Positions 1 through 9,296 of a DNA stretch of 64,000 nt are shown here, piece by piece. Origin of the DNA: Anaerolineales bacterium (GTDB lineage Bacteria > Chloroflexota > Anaerolineae > Anaerolineales > Villigracilaceae); the NCBI GenBank assembly GCA_020851785.1, contig JADZCC010000034.1, positions 62,001 through 126,000 of the forward strand. The letters are read 5' to 3'. Made by a program: the position numbers and the translations under genes. The number at the start of each line of letters is the position of its first letter. Position 1 is the first letter of the stretch. The notes under the pieces were generated by a model. That model made no database searches, was not told the origin of the DNA, and saw nothing but the letters and a program-made list of their open reading frames with translations.

Positions 1-2301
1 CGCGTGCGCGACGTCGTCGCCCGCGTCTCGACCGCATCCGTAGATTTTGACCCCAATCGCATCGAACTCGCGGCGGAAACGCAACAAGTCCTCGAATACG
101 CCGTGGAAGAAGCCCGCCGTCTGGGGCATCACTACATCGGCACGGAGCACATCCTCCTCGGGCTGGTGCGCATCGAATCCACCGCGTTGGAAGCCCTGCG
201 GAGACTCGGCGTCACGCCGGACCAGATCAAACGGCAAACCCGCCGCGTCTTGAACGAATCCGCTTCCTCCTCGCCGACGCCGGCTGGAGCGCAACCGGCC
301 AAAGCCGGCCCCGGAGCCAACCCCAAAACCCCGCTCGTAGATCAACTCGCTTCGGATTTAACCTCCAAAGCGGAAGAAAAGAAACTCGACCCGGTCATCG
401 GCCGTCAAATGGAAATTGAACGCGTCATCCAAATTTTGGCGCGTCGCACCAAAAACAACCCCGCGTTAATTGGCGAACCCGGCGTTGGCAAAACCGCCAT
501 CGTCGAAGGCCTCGCCCAACGCATTATCGAAGGCGACGTGCCCGCCCCGCTGATGCACAAACGCGTCCTGCAATTGGACGTCGGCTCTCTGGTGGCCGGG
601 ACCATGTATCGCGGCCAATTTGAAGAACGGCTCAAACGGATCATTGACGAGTTGAAACAATCCGGCGCGATCCTCTTCATTGACGAAGTTCACATGCTCG
701 TCGGAGCGGGAGCCGCCGGTTCTTCCGTGGATGCGGCCAACATCCTCAAGCCCGCTTTATCGCGCGGCGAATTACAAGTCATCGGCGCCACCACGCTCGA
801 AGAATATCGCAAGCACATCGAATCCGACGCGGCGTTGGAACGCCGCTTCCAACCCGTGCAGGTGGACGAACCCTCGGAAGACGAAACGATTCAAATCCTG
901 CGCGGGATTCGCGGCGCGTATGAAGAACATCATCATCTGGTGATTTCAGACGAAGCCCTCGAAGCCGCCACACACCTTTCCTCACGCTACGTCACCGAAA
1001 GATTTTTACCCGACAAAGCCATTGATCTGATTGACGAATCCTCCTCCCGCGTGCGCATGTATAAAAGCCCGGCCGCCAAACACGCCAAAGATTTATTTAG
1101 CCAACTGCGGCAGGCGCGCCAAAACCGCACGCTGGCGCAGGAAGAAGGCAACAGCGAAGACGTGAAAGAATGGGAAGAGCGCGAAGCCGACCTGGCGCAA
1201 CAGATTGAAAGACTCCGGAGCGGCTGGGATCGCGCCAACAGCCCGGTCGTCTCCGCCGAAGACATTGCCGAAGTCGTCTCGATGTGGACGGGCGTGCCGC
1301 TGATGCAACTCGCCGAAGCCGAGTCGCAACGCCTGCTCAAAATGGAAGAAGAGTTGCGCGGCTCAATCATCGGTCAGGAAGACGCGATTGTGGCCATCTC
1401 GCGGGCCGTGCGTCGCGCGCGCGCCGGGCTCAAAGACCCGAAACGCCCGATCGGTTCCTTTATCTTTTTAGGCCCCACCGGCGTGGGCAAAACCCAACTC
1501 ACCAAGACGCTCGCCAAATTTATGTTTGGAAGCGAAGACGCCGCCATTCAATTGGACATGTCCGAATTTATGGAACGCCACACCGCCGCGCGGTTGGTGG
1601 GCGCCCCTCCCGGATATGTGGGCTACGAAGACGCCGGTCAACTCACCGAAGCGCTACGCCGCCGCCCGTACTCCATCGTCGTCTTTGACGAAATCGAAAA
1701 GGCGCACCCTGAAGTCCACAACATGCTTTTGCAGATTATGGAAGAAGGCCATCTCTCCGACGCGAAAGGCCGCAAGGTGGATTTCCGCAATGCGATTCTG
1801 GTGATGACCTCCAACATCGGCGCGGACGTGATTAAGAATCAATCTTCGCTGGGCTTTGCCTTGAAGCGCGACGAAGAAACCGAAGAACGCCTCTCCTACG
1901 AAGAGATGCGCAAGAAACTCAGCGAATCGCTCAAACGCGCCTTCCGCCCGGAATTTATCAACCGCCTGGATTCAGTCGTTATCTTCCGCTCGTTGAACAA
2001 GGACGACATTCAGAAGATCGTTTCGCTCGAACTGGATAAGGTTGCCGAGCGCCTCAAAGAACACAGCCTGACGCTCACCGCCTCGCCCGAAGCGCTGGCC
2101 TCCATCGCTGAACAGGGCTACGATGCCGAGTTTGGCGCGCGCCCCTTGCGCCGCGTCATTCAACAAAAAGTGGAAGACCCGCTTTCCGACAAATTACTCT
2201 CCGGCGAATTTGCCAACGGCGACGCAGTTGACGTCACCGTCAACGACGACGGAGAAATTACGCTCCAAAAAACCGGCGAAAAAGAAATTGAGCCAGCCTG
2301 A
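1..2301 (+). CDS. clpC: ATP-dependent Clp protease ATP-binding subunit ClpC (5' end outside window)
   Basis: Class I Clp/Hsp100 unfoldase that feeds substrates to ClpP in the cytoplasm. The frame is open to the left edge and the visible protein begins in the second half of the Clp N-domain ([15 protein letters not shown]), so the first N-repeat is missing only because of the window edge; the family is usually 810-850 residues and 765 are visible. Two AAA+ modules are seen: Walker A GEPGVGKT near residue 157 with FIDEVHML near 222, and GPTGVGKT near 490 with FDEIEKAH near 559. A short charged middle segment lies near 365-400, as in ClpC rather than ClpB. The loop SLGFALK could be the ClpP-docking loop (inference). 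A strong hairpin follows the stop codon. Confidence 0.95.
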   Translation, partial: RVRDVVARVSTASVDFDPNRIELAAETQQVLEYAVEEARRLGHHYIGTEHILLGLVRIESTALEALRRLGVTPDQIKRQTRRVLNESASSSPTPAGAQPAKAGPGANPKTPLVDQLASDLTSKAEEKKLDPVIGRQMEIERVIQILARRTKNNPALIGEPGVGKTAIVEGLAQRIIEGDVPAPLMHKRVLQLDVGSLVAGTMYRGQFEERLKRIIDELKQSGAILFIDEVHMLVGAGAAGSSVDAANILKPALSRGELQVIGATTLEEYRKHIESDAALERRFQPVQVDEPSEDETIQILRGIRGAYEEHHHLVISDEALEAATHLSSRYVTERFLPDKAIDLIDESSSRVRMYKSPAAKHAKDLFSQLRQARQNRTLAQEEGNSEDVKEWEEREADLAQQIERLRSGWDRANSPVVSAEDIAEVVSMWTGVPLMQLAEAESQRLLKMEEELRGSIIGQEDAIVAISRAVRRARAGLKDPKRPIGSFIFLGPTGVGKTQLTKTLAKFMFGSEDAAIQLDMSEFMERHTAARLVGAPPGYVGYEDAGQLTEALRRRPYSIVVFDEIEKAHPEVHNMLLQIMEEGHLSDAKGRKVDFRNAILVMTSNIGADVIKNQSSLGFALKRDEETEERLSYEEMRKKLSESLKRAFRPEFINRLDSVVIFRSLNKDDIQKIVSLELDKVAERLKEHSLTLTASPEALASIAEQGYDAEFGARPLRRVIQQKVEDPLSDKLLSGEFANGDAVDVTVNDDGEITLQKTGEKEIEPA

Positions 2302-2310
2302 GTAAACCCT

Positions 2311-2346
2311 ACAGGCAGACGGGAAATCCAAAACCCGTCTGCCTGT
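2311..2346 (+). terminator. Perfect 13-bp hairpin after clpC
   Basis: ACAGGCAGACGGG and its exact complement CCCGTCTGCCTGT are separated by 10 nt and begin 10 nt after the clpC stop. There is no clear T-run, so it may be a terminator or an RNA-end stabilising hairpin rather than a classic intrinsic terminator. Confidence 0.55.
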
Positions 2347-2365
2347 AAATTTCCCCCCGGACCTT

Positions 2366-3394
2366 ATGAATAAACAAGAACTCCTCAAACAGGCCGATAC
2401 AAATTTTCAGCGCGGCAACCGCGCCTTGGCCAAACAATACCTCGCCGACCTGCTCAACGCCTATCCCGATGAAGAAGCCGCCTGGATTTTGCTGGCCAAA
2501 ATTGCGGAAGACAAAGAACACAAAATTGAATGCTACGAACGCGCCTTCAAAATCAACCCGTATAACAGCGAAGTAAAGCTGGCTTTGTTTCGGCTGAAGA
2601 ATCAAAACACCGTCCGCCTCGCGCCGGAAAGTAAGCCCCACCCGCTGATTAAAATTCTAAGCGGCGCTTCCGTTGCGTTGGTTTTGCTGATTGGGCTGGT
2701 GAGCGCTTCTTACGCCGTGGCCAAAAATAACCCGGCTTCTCCGCTGGCCAAACTGATTGACACAACCACCGCCACGCCGGAAGTTGGCCAGCTATCGGAT
2801 GATGTCGCCTCAAAGACGCGGGCCGAAGTCAGCCAGAAATATCCGCAATATGCCTTGTTGGTCGATTCCCTGCTTAGCGTGGCGGTGAACAACGCTGAAA
2901 ATGGCATGGAGGGCGCGCCTGAACGCCCAGGTTCCGAAATCATCCCCTCAGACAAACTCGGGCAGGAAGCCCGCGACCTGGTTGAAAGCTCCCTGCCGCA
3001 ACCCAACACGCTCACCACCGTCACCCTCACCGAGCAACAACTGACCTCGTGGCTGGCGTTGGAGATGAAAAACAGCCCAGACCTGCCGTTGCAGGATGTG
3101 CAAGTCTATTTGCGCGACGGCACGATTCAAATTTGGGGGATGGTCAACGGCGCCTCCAACTCGACCTCCGCGCTGGTGACTGGAACCCTCAGCCTCGACT
3201 CCGCCGGGAAACCGGCCATGCAGGTCGTGTCCGTTCAAATCGGCCAGCAGGTGATTCCGGGCATCCTCACCTCGCAGGCCGAAAGCTGGCTGAACCAGGC
3301 CCTGCAGGAGGAACTTGCGAAACAAGCGCCGGGCGTAACGCTGACAGACATCAAGGTGGATAGCGGTTTGCTGATCATCTCTGGAATGAAGTAA
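2366..3394 (+). CDS. TPR-containing single-pass membrane protein of unknown function
   Basis: A 342-residue protein I cannot assign to a named family. The N-terminal 80 residues look like one or two tetratricopeptide repeats (YLADLLNAYPDEEAAWILLA, then YERAFKINPYN) and should be cytoplasmic. A single transmembrane helix spans about 92-112, followed by an extracytoplasmic region of about 220 residues with no cysteine and alternating beta-like segments. It lies between two hairpins, so it is probably its own transcription unit. The topology (cytoplasmic TPR, outside beta-rich domain) suggests a protein-interaction or scaffold role, which is inference only. Confidence 0.8.
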   Translation: MNKQELLKQADTNFQRGNRALAKQYLADLLNAYPDEEAAWILLAKIAEDKEHKIECYERAFKINPYNSEVKLALFRLKNQNTVRLAPESKPHPLIKILSGASVALVLLIGLVSASYAVAKNNPASPLAKLIDTTTATPEVGQLSDDVASKTRAEVSQKYPQYALLVDSLLSVAVNNAENGMEGAPERPGSEIIPSDKLGQEARDLVESSLPQPNTLTTVTLTEQQLTSWLALEMKNSPDLPLQDVQVYLRDGTIQIWGMVNGASNSTSALVTGTLSLDSAGKPAMQVVSVQIGQQVIPGILTSQAESWLNQALQEELAKQAPGVTLTDIKVDSGLLIISGMK

Positions 3395-3417
3395 TTTTTC
3401 TGAAACCGAACCAACAT

Positions 3418-3447
3418 AAGCCGCGAAATGAAGCGGCTTTTTTATTT
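3418..3447 (+). terminator. Intrinsic terminator after the TPR protein
   Basis: The stem AAGCCGC / GCGGCTT with an 8-nt loop is followed immediately by TTTTTATTTTT. It sits 24 nt past the stop codon of the TPR protein and separates it from msrA. Confidence 0.85.
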
Positions 3448-3519
3448 TTGTAATCTTCTCTTAAGGAAGTTTTTCATCCCCGGCGCGTCTAAATCGCAAA
3501 ACCTAAAGGAGCAAAGCTG

Positions 3520-4071
3520 ATGAATACCAATCTCGAAACGATCACGTTGGCGGGCGGGTGTTTTTGGTGTCTGGAGGCGGTGTACGATGAAGCGAAAGGC
3601 GTGCATTCAGTGGAGTCCGGTTATGCCAATGGGCATGTCCCCAACCCCAGCTATCGCGACGTGTGCAATGGACACACCGGCCATGCGGAAGTCGTCCAGA
3701 TTAAATTTGATCCAACGGTGATTGCCTGCCGCGATATTTTGAACGTGTTCTTTGCCATTCACGACCCCACCACATTGAATCGGCAGGGCGGGGACGTAGG
3801 CTCGCAATATCGCTCGGGGATTTTTTATCACACGCCCGAACAAAAGGAACTCGCCGAAGCGCTGATTGGCGAACTGAACGCCCAAAAAATTTGGAACAGC
3901 CCGATTGTGACGGAAGTGACGGCCTTGAAAAACTTTTATCCAGCCGAAGCGTATCATCAGGAATATTTTGTTAATAATCCCGGCCAGCCGTATTGTCAGG
4001 CAGTGGTGGCGCCGAAGGTGGCGAAGTTCAGAAAACATTATTTGGAATTGCTCAAGAAACAACCTGCGTAA
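3520..4071 (+). CDS. msrA: Peptide methionine-S-sulfoxide reductase MsrA
   Basis: Reduces methionine-S-sulfoxide in proteins, repairing oxidative damage in the cytoplasm. The MsrA active-site motif GGCFWCLE lies at residues 12-19 and the nucleophilic cysteine is the first of the pair. The substrate pocket motif YHQEYF is present near the C-terminus, followed by a C-terminal cysteine in PYCQAVV that could act as a resolving residue. At 183 residues it is a normal free-standing MsrA with no MsrB fusion. The start is supported by the ribosome binding site AAAGGAG 7 nt upstream. Confidence 0.95.
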   Translation: MNTNLETITLAGGCFWCLEAVYDEAKGVHSVESGYANGHVPNPSYRDVCNGHTGHAEVVQIKFDPTVIACRDILNVFFAIHDPTTLNRQGGDVGSQYRSGIFYHTPEQKELAEALIGELNAQKIWNSPIVTEVTALKNFYPAEAYHQEYFVNNPGQPYCQAVVAPKVAKFRKHYLELLKKQPA

Positions 4072-4091
4072 ATGCGTCGGTTTTAATTTGT

Positions 4092-4097
4092 TATACT
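4092..4097 (+). promoter_or_regulatory. -10 box TATACT directly before dusB (leaderless arrangement)
   Basis: TATACT ends 7 nt before the dusB ATG and no Shine-Dalgarno sequence is present, so transcription would start at or beside the A of the start codon. Four other genes in the window share this layout. Confidence 0.5.
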
Positions 4098-4104
4098 TTG
4101 CCCC

Positions 4105-5067
4105 ATGAACGCAAGCGCATTACCGAATTTTCACATCCGCGAGATTCCAATTTACGGCGATACTGTCCTCGCGCCCATGGACGGATATTCCGATTGGCCG
4201 TTTCGCTCCGTCTGCCGCGAGTTTGGCTCGGCCATCAGTTACACCGAATTTGTCAAAGTGGAGAAAATCCTCAGCAAATCGAAAGAGCCGGGAAAACGCC
4301 TCTTCTTCAAAGAGCCGGAACGCCCCATCACCTTTCAAATTTACGGCGAAGACCCGGAACTGATTCTCAAAGCCGCCGTCAAAATTCAAGACCTCAACCC
4401 AGACGTGATTGACCTGAACATGGGCTGTCCGGCCAAGACCATCGCCGATCGCGGCGCGGGCGTGGGCATGATGCCCTCGCCCTTAACGATTGCGCGCGCG
4501 TTTAGAAAATTAGTCAAAGCCTTGCGCGTTCCCGTCACCGGCAAAATTCGCCTTGGCTGGGATAAAAACAAAAACTATAAACTCATCGCGCGGATCATCG
4601 AAGAAGAAGGCGGCTCGCTAGTGGCCGTGCATGGGCGCACCAAAGAACAACGCTATGCCGGGCTTTCCAATTGGGATGCGATTGCCGAAGTCAAAGCGCT
4701 GGTCAAAATTCCCGTCATCGGAAGCGGAGACGTGCGAACCGTCGCAGACATTACGCGCCTCAAAAATCACGCTCAGGTGGACGCGGTGATGATCGGGCGC
4801 GGCGCAATCGCCAACCCGTGGATCTTCGCCAGAACCGACCGTCAGCAAATTACGCCGCGCATGATGCAGGAACTGATTCACAAACATTTGGCGCGCTGTG
4901 TCGAATTTTACGGCGACGAAGACGGCTCGCGGCTCTTTCGTAAATACGCCGTGCAATATCTATTAATGCACACGCTCACCCGCGACGAACGCAAAGAAAT
5001 CCTCAAGCCGCGGCCATCCGGCGAGTTTGCTCAAATGCTCGACCAAATTTACGCCGTCGCGCTCTAA
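4105..5067 (+). CDS. dusB: tRNA-dihydrouridine synthase, DusB type
   Basis: FMN-dependent reductase that makes dihydrouridine in the tRNA D-loop. The 320-residue protein carries the Dus signature DLNMGCPAKTI near residues 105-115, with the catalytic cysteine in GCP, and the flavin phosphate-binding stretch GSGDV..MIGRGAIANPW near 210-240. The C-terminal helical RNA-binding domain is complete. The DusB subtype follows from overall similarity by eye; other Dus subfamilies are not excluded. It lies 33 nt after msrA, with its own -10 box and no ribosome binding site. Confidence 0.92.
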   Translation: MNASALPNFHIREIPIYGDTVLAPMDGYSDWPFRSVCREFGSAISYTEFVKVEKILSKSKEPGKRLFFKEPERPITFQIYGEDPELILKAAVKIQDLNPDVIDLNMGCPAKTIADRGAGVGMMPSPLTIARAFRKLVKALRVPVTGKIRLGWDKNKNYKLIARIIEEEGGSLVAVHGRTKEQRYAGLSNWDAIAEVKALVKIPVIGSGDVRTVADITRLKNHAQVDAVMIGRGAIANPWIFARTDRQQITPRMMQELIHKHLARCVEFYGDEDGSRLFRKYAVQYLLMHTLTRDERKEILKPRPSGEFAQMLDQIYAVAL

Positions 5068-5078
5068 CGGAGAACGCC

Positions 5079-5567
5079 ATGCTTTTACGCCTGCCCCTCA
5101 TCCTCGAAACGCGACGCAATCACGCGCTCGAACACGCCACCATCCATTTGCTTTCGCGCCAACGCCCCAACACGCGCATGGCTGGGCATTCCAACCCCAC
5201 CGGCTTTTACCTGCTCGGAGATTTAACCGCGCAAGAGATTTGGGAAGCCGTCACCGAAGCGCGCGAAAGATTGAACAGCGGCGAAAGCGGATTGGCGATT
5301 CATCCGGGTTGCGGCACCAACCTGGCGACGACTGCGCTCCTTTCCGCCACTTTAGCCTGGTTGCCGCTGAGAGGCACAAAGTCCACGCTCTGGCGCTTCC
5401 TGCTGATTCCCTTCGCGCTGATTTTTGCTTTAATTGGCTATCAGTTGAGCAAGCCGCTCGGGCCGTGGCTTCAGCAACACATCACCACCGAAGCGCATTT
5501 AGGCCACCTGCGCATTGTGGATATACTCCGCGTGCGTGCGGGCGTGCATCGCATCATCACCAAATAA
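5079..5567 (+). CDS. DUF6391-like small membrane protein
   Basis: A 162-residue protein with the N-terminal motif RRNHALEHATIHLLS, a conserved GCGTNLATTA segment near residue 73, and two hydrophobic helices near 80-100 and 105-125. The RRNHALEHAT motif is the feature I associate with DUF6391 proteins; function is unknown. The start has GGAG 6 nt upstream. It follows dusB by 11 nt and precedes holA by 8 nt, so the three genes are probably co-transcribed. Confidence 0.75.
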   Translation: MLLRLPLILETRRNHALEHATIHLLSRQRPNTRMAGHSNPTGFYLLGDLTAQEIWEAVTEARERLNSGESGLAIHPGCGTNLATTALLSATLAWLPLRGTKSTLWRFLLIPFALIFALIGYQLSKPLGPWLQQHITTEAHLGHLRIVDILRVRAGVHRIITK

Positions 5568-5575
5568 ACCGCGCA

Positions 5576-6547
5576 ATGCCCAACCTCTTCTTCCTGCATG
5601 GCAACGACGAATTTGCCATCCACCGTAAACTCAAAGAATATGAAGCCGATTTCGCCGACCCGACCACCGCAGGGATGAATACGGCGCGCCTCGAAGCCAA
5701 AACCATGACCGAGAACGACTTGAATAATGCGGTGAACGCCATGCCGTTCCTTGCGCCTCAGAGACTGGTCCTCCTTTCCAACCCTTCCGCCCGCTATAAC
5801 AACGCGGCCACGCGCAAAAAATTTGAAGAATTTCTCAACGCCGTGCCCGCCAGCGCCAAACTGATCCTGTATGAATTAGTGGAGCCGAAAGAAATTGAAA
5901 AACACTGGTTAATTAAATGGGCGGCGAAGAACCCAACGCTCAAAACGCTGGCTTTCTTTTTGCCCAAACAAAGAGATATGCCCGGCTGGATCGTCAACGA
6001 AGCCAAACGGCAGGGCGGGCAAATTCTGCCGCCTGCGGCCAGCCGCCTCGCGGAAATGGTCGGCGTGGATACGCGTCAGGCGGGGATGGAACTTGCCAAG
6101 TTGTTGGCGTATGTCAATTGGGACCGGCCCGTTCAAGGGTCCGATGTGGAGGCGGTTTGCATTGTCACGTCACAGCAAAGCGTCTTCGACTTTGTGGACG
6201 CGCTATCGCAAGGCAACGGCAAATCCGCTCAAAAATTATTGCATCGCCTTTTGGAAAACGAAGACCCATTTTCATTGTGGGGCATGGTCGTGCGTCAGTT
6301 TCGGTTACTGCTTCAGGCTCGCGAAATTTTAGACGGGCGCGGCAATAAAGACGACGTGGTCCGCGCGTTGGGCGTCCATCCTTTTGTGGCGGAGAAAACC
6401 AGCGGACAGGCGAGCCGTTTTAGCATGGAGGCGCTGGAAGAAATTCACCGCCATCTGTTGCAAATTGACGAAAGAGTCAAAACGAGCCAAATCTCTTTGG
6501 ATCTGGCTCTGGATACTTTGATTGCAGAGTTGGCGGGGAGTCGCTAG
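5576..6547 (+). CDS. holA: DNA polymerase III subunit delta (HolA)
   Basis: The delta subunit of the clamp loader opens the beta sliding clamp. The real start is the ATG that begins MPNLFFLHGNDEF at 5576; the longer ORF in the track runs upstream through the neighbouring gene. At 323 residues it has the family length, with the N-terminal clamp-opening region (LFFLHGNDEFAIHRKL), the central AAA-like part and the C-terminal collar helices (LDLALDTLIAEL). No clear Shine-Dalgarno sequence is seen; translation may be coupled to the preceding gene 8 nt away. Its last 4 nt overlap the end of the convergent gene on the other strand. Confidence 0.9.
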   Translation: MPNLFFLHGNDEFAIHRKLKEYEADFADPTTAGMNTARLEAKTMTENDLNNAVNAMPFLAPQRLVLLSNPSARYNNAATRKKFEEFLNAVPASAKLILYELVEPKEIEKHWLIKWAAKNPTLKTLAFFLPKQRDMPGWIVNEAKRQGGQILPPAASRLAEMVGVDTRQAGMELAKLLAYVNWDRPVQGSDVEAVCIVTSQQSVFDFVDALSQGNGKSAQKLLHRLLENEDPFSLWGMVVRQFRLLLQAREILDGRGNKDDVVRALGVHPFVAEKTSGQASRFSMEALEEIHRHLLQIDERVKTSQISLDLALDTLIAELAGSR

Positions 6548-7332
6548 GGAGCGAGTTCTTCGCACGGTTTTAGGTACGGGTCGCTCCCCGGATATAACAC
6601 CACGGTACAACGTAATTGATAGCCATCCGCATAATGTGCGGTCACGTCCACGCCCTCGGTTGAAAATTTGGAGGGCGTCTGACTCAACGTGTAAGGTTGA
6701 GTTTGGCGCTTTGCAAAATCTTTTGTCTCCTGCAACGGGAGCGGCAAAGCGGAAGATGTCGCCACTCCTTGCAACATGGCATGAATCAGGCGCAGGCTTT
6801 CACTTGCCTGCCGGTTGAACTTGGGATATAGGCCCGGTGCAACGCCGAGCGCCACGAGGACGAGGAAGTTGACCGTCAGAATTTGAAAGCGTTTTACGCC
6901 GCGCATGGTTTGGGCTTCTACAAAGCGCCGCGTCAGCCAGATGAAAGCATAAGCGATGGGCGCCATCACGGTTGTAAATGGAAGCGACAGCCCAGCCATG
7001 AGGACGACGTTCAACCAGAAGTTTCCGCCCGCCTGCATAAAGTTGACGACCAAAATAATCGCCGCCATCAAAAAGGCGGAAAAGACCACGCCGCCCCAGC
7101 CGTCTTCGGCATAGACGGCCACGCCAGCCGCAACCGTCAGGCTGAGAACCCAGACCAGCCAACTCCATAAAATTTGTTCCCAATTTATAAATAAGGGCAG
7201 TTCGGGATAGAGCCAAACGTTGATAAAACTGCCCAGCCCCACGCAAATTGTGCCGATCACAAAACCATAGAGGAACGCAAAAGCGATCCGCGTCTTATGT
7301 TCAGGCGTTAACCATGTTCCAAGTTGACTCAT
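6544..7332 (-). CDS. Multi-pass membrane protein of unknown function
   Basis: A 262-residue protein with about five predicted transmembrane helices in the first 175 residues (for example FAFLYGFVIGTICVGLG, LVVNFMQ, VNFLVLVALGVAPGLY) and a soluble C-terminal domain of about 90 residues. I do not recognise the family. The C-terminal part ends in a short beta-like segment with two cysteines. It converges on holA with a 4-nt overlap and has a repeat element between its start and the next gene upstream. A transporter accessory or sensor role cannot be judged. Confidence 0.75.
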   Translation of the reverse strand: MSQLGTWLTPEHKTRIAFAFLYGFVIGTICVGLGSFINVWLYPELPLFINWEQILWSWLVWVLSLTVAAGVAVYAEDGWGGVVFSAFLMAAIILVVNFMQAGGNFWLNVVLMAGLSLPFTTVMAPIAYAFIWLTRRFVEAQTMRGVKRFQILTVNFLVLVALGVAPGLYPKFNRQASESLRLIHAMLQGVATSSALPLPLQETKDFAKRQTQPYTLSQTPSKFSTEGVDVTAHYADGYQLRCTVVLYPGSDPYLKPCEELAP

Positions 7333-7362
7333 CTTTTGATTGTTTCTTTCTTTGAGTAGCGT

Positions 7363-7515
7363 TTAATTGCTCACCTTACGCAGTTTTGCGAAAATTCGTA
7401 AATTTCCCCTCATCCCCAGCCCTTCTCCCGGCGGAGAAGGGAGTCCCCTCTCCCTTTGGGACGTGTGCCCGTAGGGTAGAGGTTTAGGGTGAGGGCGCGT
7501 AAGGTGAGTTAATTA
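7363..7515. repeat. Dispersed repeat element with terminal inverted repeats (copy A)
   Basis: About 150 bp bounded by the 12-bp perfect inverted repeat CTCACCTTACGC (7370-7381) and GCGTAAGGTGAG (7497-7508), extended by TTAATTG / TTAATTA. The inside holds a C-rich/G-rich foldback, and its segment GGACGTGTGCCCGTAGGGTA recurs at 59633-59653 inside yciH. The right end covers the stop codon of the ATL gene. It has the shape of a MITE-like or REP-like non-coding element. Confidence 0.75.
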
Positions 7516-7896
7516 ATCGAACAACATTTTCTGCATGGGACGGTCTGTCCCCAGCCAGCCGAATTTTTTCAAATCAATCCGGTCTTTCGCGTCGAACTCC
7601 ACGCCTTCCTGCTCCAGCAATGGGCGCTGACGTTCCGCTCCGGCGCGCGCGCTGATCTTCCCTTGCGCATTCACCACGCGATGCCAGGGCACATCAGCGG
7701 GACAATTGGCCATGGCGCCGCCCACCCAACGCGGCGCAAACGCGGCATAAGCTTCCAACTCCACGCCGTTGGGCGGCGGAAGCATTTTGGCAATCTGCCC
7801 GTAGGCGCAAACTTTACCGGAAGGAATCTGACGAACAAGTTCCCAAACTTGTTCGTAATAAGCCTGCACATTGGGCGGGGAAGAGAAGGATGGCAT
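7513..7896 (-). CDS. Alkyltransferase-like protein (ATL, MGMT family without the catalytic Cys)
   Basis: A 127-residue member of the O6-alkylguanine-DNA alkyltransferase family. The usual active-site PCHRV reads PWHRV here, near residue 70, the hallmark of ATL proteins, which bind O6-alkylguanine and hand the lesion to nucleotide excision repair instead of removing the alkyl group. The DNA-binding helix segment (IPSGKVCAYGQIAKML) is intact. It lies 3 nt after the small gene upstream, so the two are likely co-transcribed. Its stop codon lies within the terminal inverted repeat of repeat copy A. Confidence 0.88.
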   Translation of the reverse strand: MPSFSSPPNVQAYYEQVWELVRQIPSGKVCAYGQIAKMLPPPNGVELEAYAAFAPRWVGGAMANCPADVPWHRVVNAQGKISARAGAERQRPLLEQEGVEFDAKDRIDLKKFGWLGTDRPMQKMLFD

Positions 7897-7899
7897 AAA

Positions 7900-8187
7900 T
7901 TACAAAACAAACTCTCCGCCGCTGATCTGGCGTTCAAGTAAACTGCGATTTCCCGAAAACTTAAATTCCGCTTCCAGGCGTTGAAAACATTTGCCGCCGC
8001 CCATCAAGGTTTTACGGGCGTAATAAACTTCCGCGTCGCCTTCATATTCCACGCTAAGGTCGTTGTTCAGGTCAATCCGCCCTTCGATGATCTCTGCGCA
8101 CCGTTTGCACTTCACCGAAAAAACATAATAATTTTTTTTAGGGCTGGACGAAGACGGGCCAGAAAACAGTTTTTGTAAAAATCCCAT
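7900..8187 (-). CDS. Small conserved-looking hypothetical protein
   Basis: 95 residues, beginning MGFLQKLFSGP and containing a CKRCAEIIEGRIDL motif (one CxxC pair) followed by a beta-rich region with LMGGGKCFQRLE. One CxxC plus one later cysteine might bind metal, but this is not certain. No named family is recognised. A -10 box TATAAT lies about 70 nt upstream, and the ATL gene starts 3 nt after its stop, suggesting a two-gene operon. Confidence 0.7.
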   Translation of the reverse strand: MGFLQKLFSGPSSSSPKKNYYVFSVKCKRCAEIIEGRIDLNNDLSVEYEGDAEVYYARKTLMGGGKCFQRLEAEFKFSGNRSLLERQISGGEFVL

Positions 8188-8256
8188 GAGAACTCCGCTT
8201 TGCGAATCGAGTCAGAACTGGATGCATTCAACTTGTGGAGGAACGTATCGCGTCGT

Positions 8257-8262
8257 ATTATA
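8257..8262 (-). promoter_or_regulatory. -10 box TATAAT upstream of the small protein / ATL operon
   Basis: TATAAT on the minus strand within CCAGTTATAATACG. A 10-nt direct repeat AACTGGATGC occurs at 8216-8225 and 8263-8272 on the plus strand, flanking the leader. The rest of the 8188-8323 gap shows no gene. Confidence 0.4.
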
Positions 8263-8323
8263 ACTGGATGCGCTGGCGCGCCGCACCTTCCCAAGCGGAA
8301 AGTTGGTCGGCGTGCCGGAGCTT

Positions 8324-9238
8324 TTACTTCACCCGCAGAACGATCCCATTCTGAGACGGGTCATAAATCAGCAAGCCGTGTTCGGTTTGGTTGGAGGGAA
8401 TCCCGGCGCGGTCAACGCGGGCAATGACTTCGTTCAGCGCCGTCGGGTTGGCAAACTCCACGGTGAAATGGCTTAAGCCCACCGCATCCGCAGGCGGAGG
8501 CGGCGCGCCAACGCCCTGCCAGGTGTTCAAGCCCACGTGATGATGATACCCGCCTGCCGAAACAAACGCCATCTGCTGTTCGCGCACGTAGCCCATCAAG
8601 TCAAAACCCAGCGTGTTGTGATAAAACTCCAGCGCTTCAGGAATGTCGCGCACGTGCAAATGGACATGCCCCATCTTCGTCTCCGGCGGGATGGGCGCAT
8701 CGAGTCGGTCGTCTGCCTGTAAATGTTTAAGCAGGGCTTCCACGTCCAGCGCTTCGCGCCCGTCGCTCCATGAACCATCTGCGCGGCGGGTTTCATATTT
8801 CCCATCCTTCAAGGTCCATGTGCCGTCTTCGGGCGATTCGCAATAAAGCTCAATGCCGTTGCCTTCGGGGTCATCCAGATAGGTGGTCTTGGTCATAATG
8901 TGATCGGTGGGCGCGTTACGGTATTTCAACGCAAACAAGCGCCCAAGCGCAATCGCCAGTTGACGGCGATCTGGAAACAACACCGCAAAGTGATACAAGC
9001 CGGTTACGCCGCGATATTTTTTGAGGTCCGGTTTTTCCGTCAGGCGCAACAGGTCTGCGCCGCCCGCGCCCAGCCCGGCCTGCGCGCCTTCGCGCCAGTG
9101 GAGCTTAAACCCAAGCGCCTGCTGATAAAACAAAATCTGATTTTCCAGGTTGGCGACGGTCAGCGAAACGTAGCCCAGCGTTGTGGCCGGGTGAATGGAA
9201 AAGTTGGTTTCAAACCCTAAATTTGGTAAAGCGTTCAT
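8324..9238 (-). CDS. Two-domain VOC-superfamily dioxygenase-like protein (CatE type)
   Basis: 304 residues once the start is set at the ATG of MNALPNLGF, which has AGGAG at a normal distance; the longer ORF has no such support. Two vicinal-oxygen-chelate modules are visible: LGYVSLTVANLENQILFY near residue 20 and MGHVHLHVRDIPEALEFY near 180. Metal ligands would be the histidine of GLYHFAV, HVHLHV, YHHHVGLN and the glutamates in GNGIELY and FTVEF. The architecture matches extradiol catechol-2,3-dioxygenase-like proteins of the CatE/YfiE group. The substrate is unknown and no aromatic degradation genes adjoin. Confidence 0.85.
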   Translation of the reverse strand: MNALPNLGFETNFSIHPATTLGYVSLTVANLENQILFYQQALGFKLHWREGAQAGLGAGGADLLRLTEKPDLKKYRGVTGLYHFAVLFPDRRQLAIALGRLFALKYRNAPTDHIMTKTTYLDDPEGNGIELYCESPEDGTWTLKDGKYETRRADGSWSDGREALDVEALLKHLQADDRLDAPIPPETKMGHVHLHVRDIPEALEFYHNTLGFDLMGYVREQQMAFVSAGGYHHHVGLNTWQGVGAPPPPADAVGLSHFTVEFANPTALNEVIARVDRAGIPSNQTEHGLLIYDPSQNGIVLRVK

Positions 9239-9296
9239 GTTAATTCTCCTAAAGTTCCGTTTAGACGAATCAACCGCCCGGTTTCTTTCTTGAGAA

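Noticed and set aside
1-2301. Truncated clpC pseudogene
   Set aside because: The frame stays open to the window edge; the missing N-terminus is outside the window.
7513-7896. Active O6-methylguanine methyltransferase
   Set aside because: The catalytic cysteine of PCHR is replaced by tryptophan, so it should be an ATL protein.
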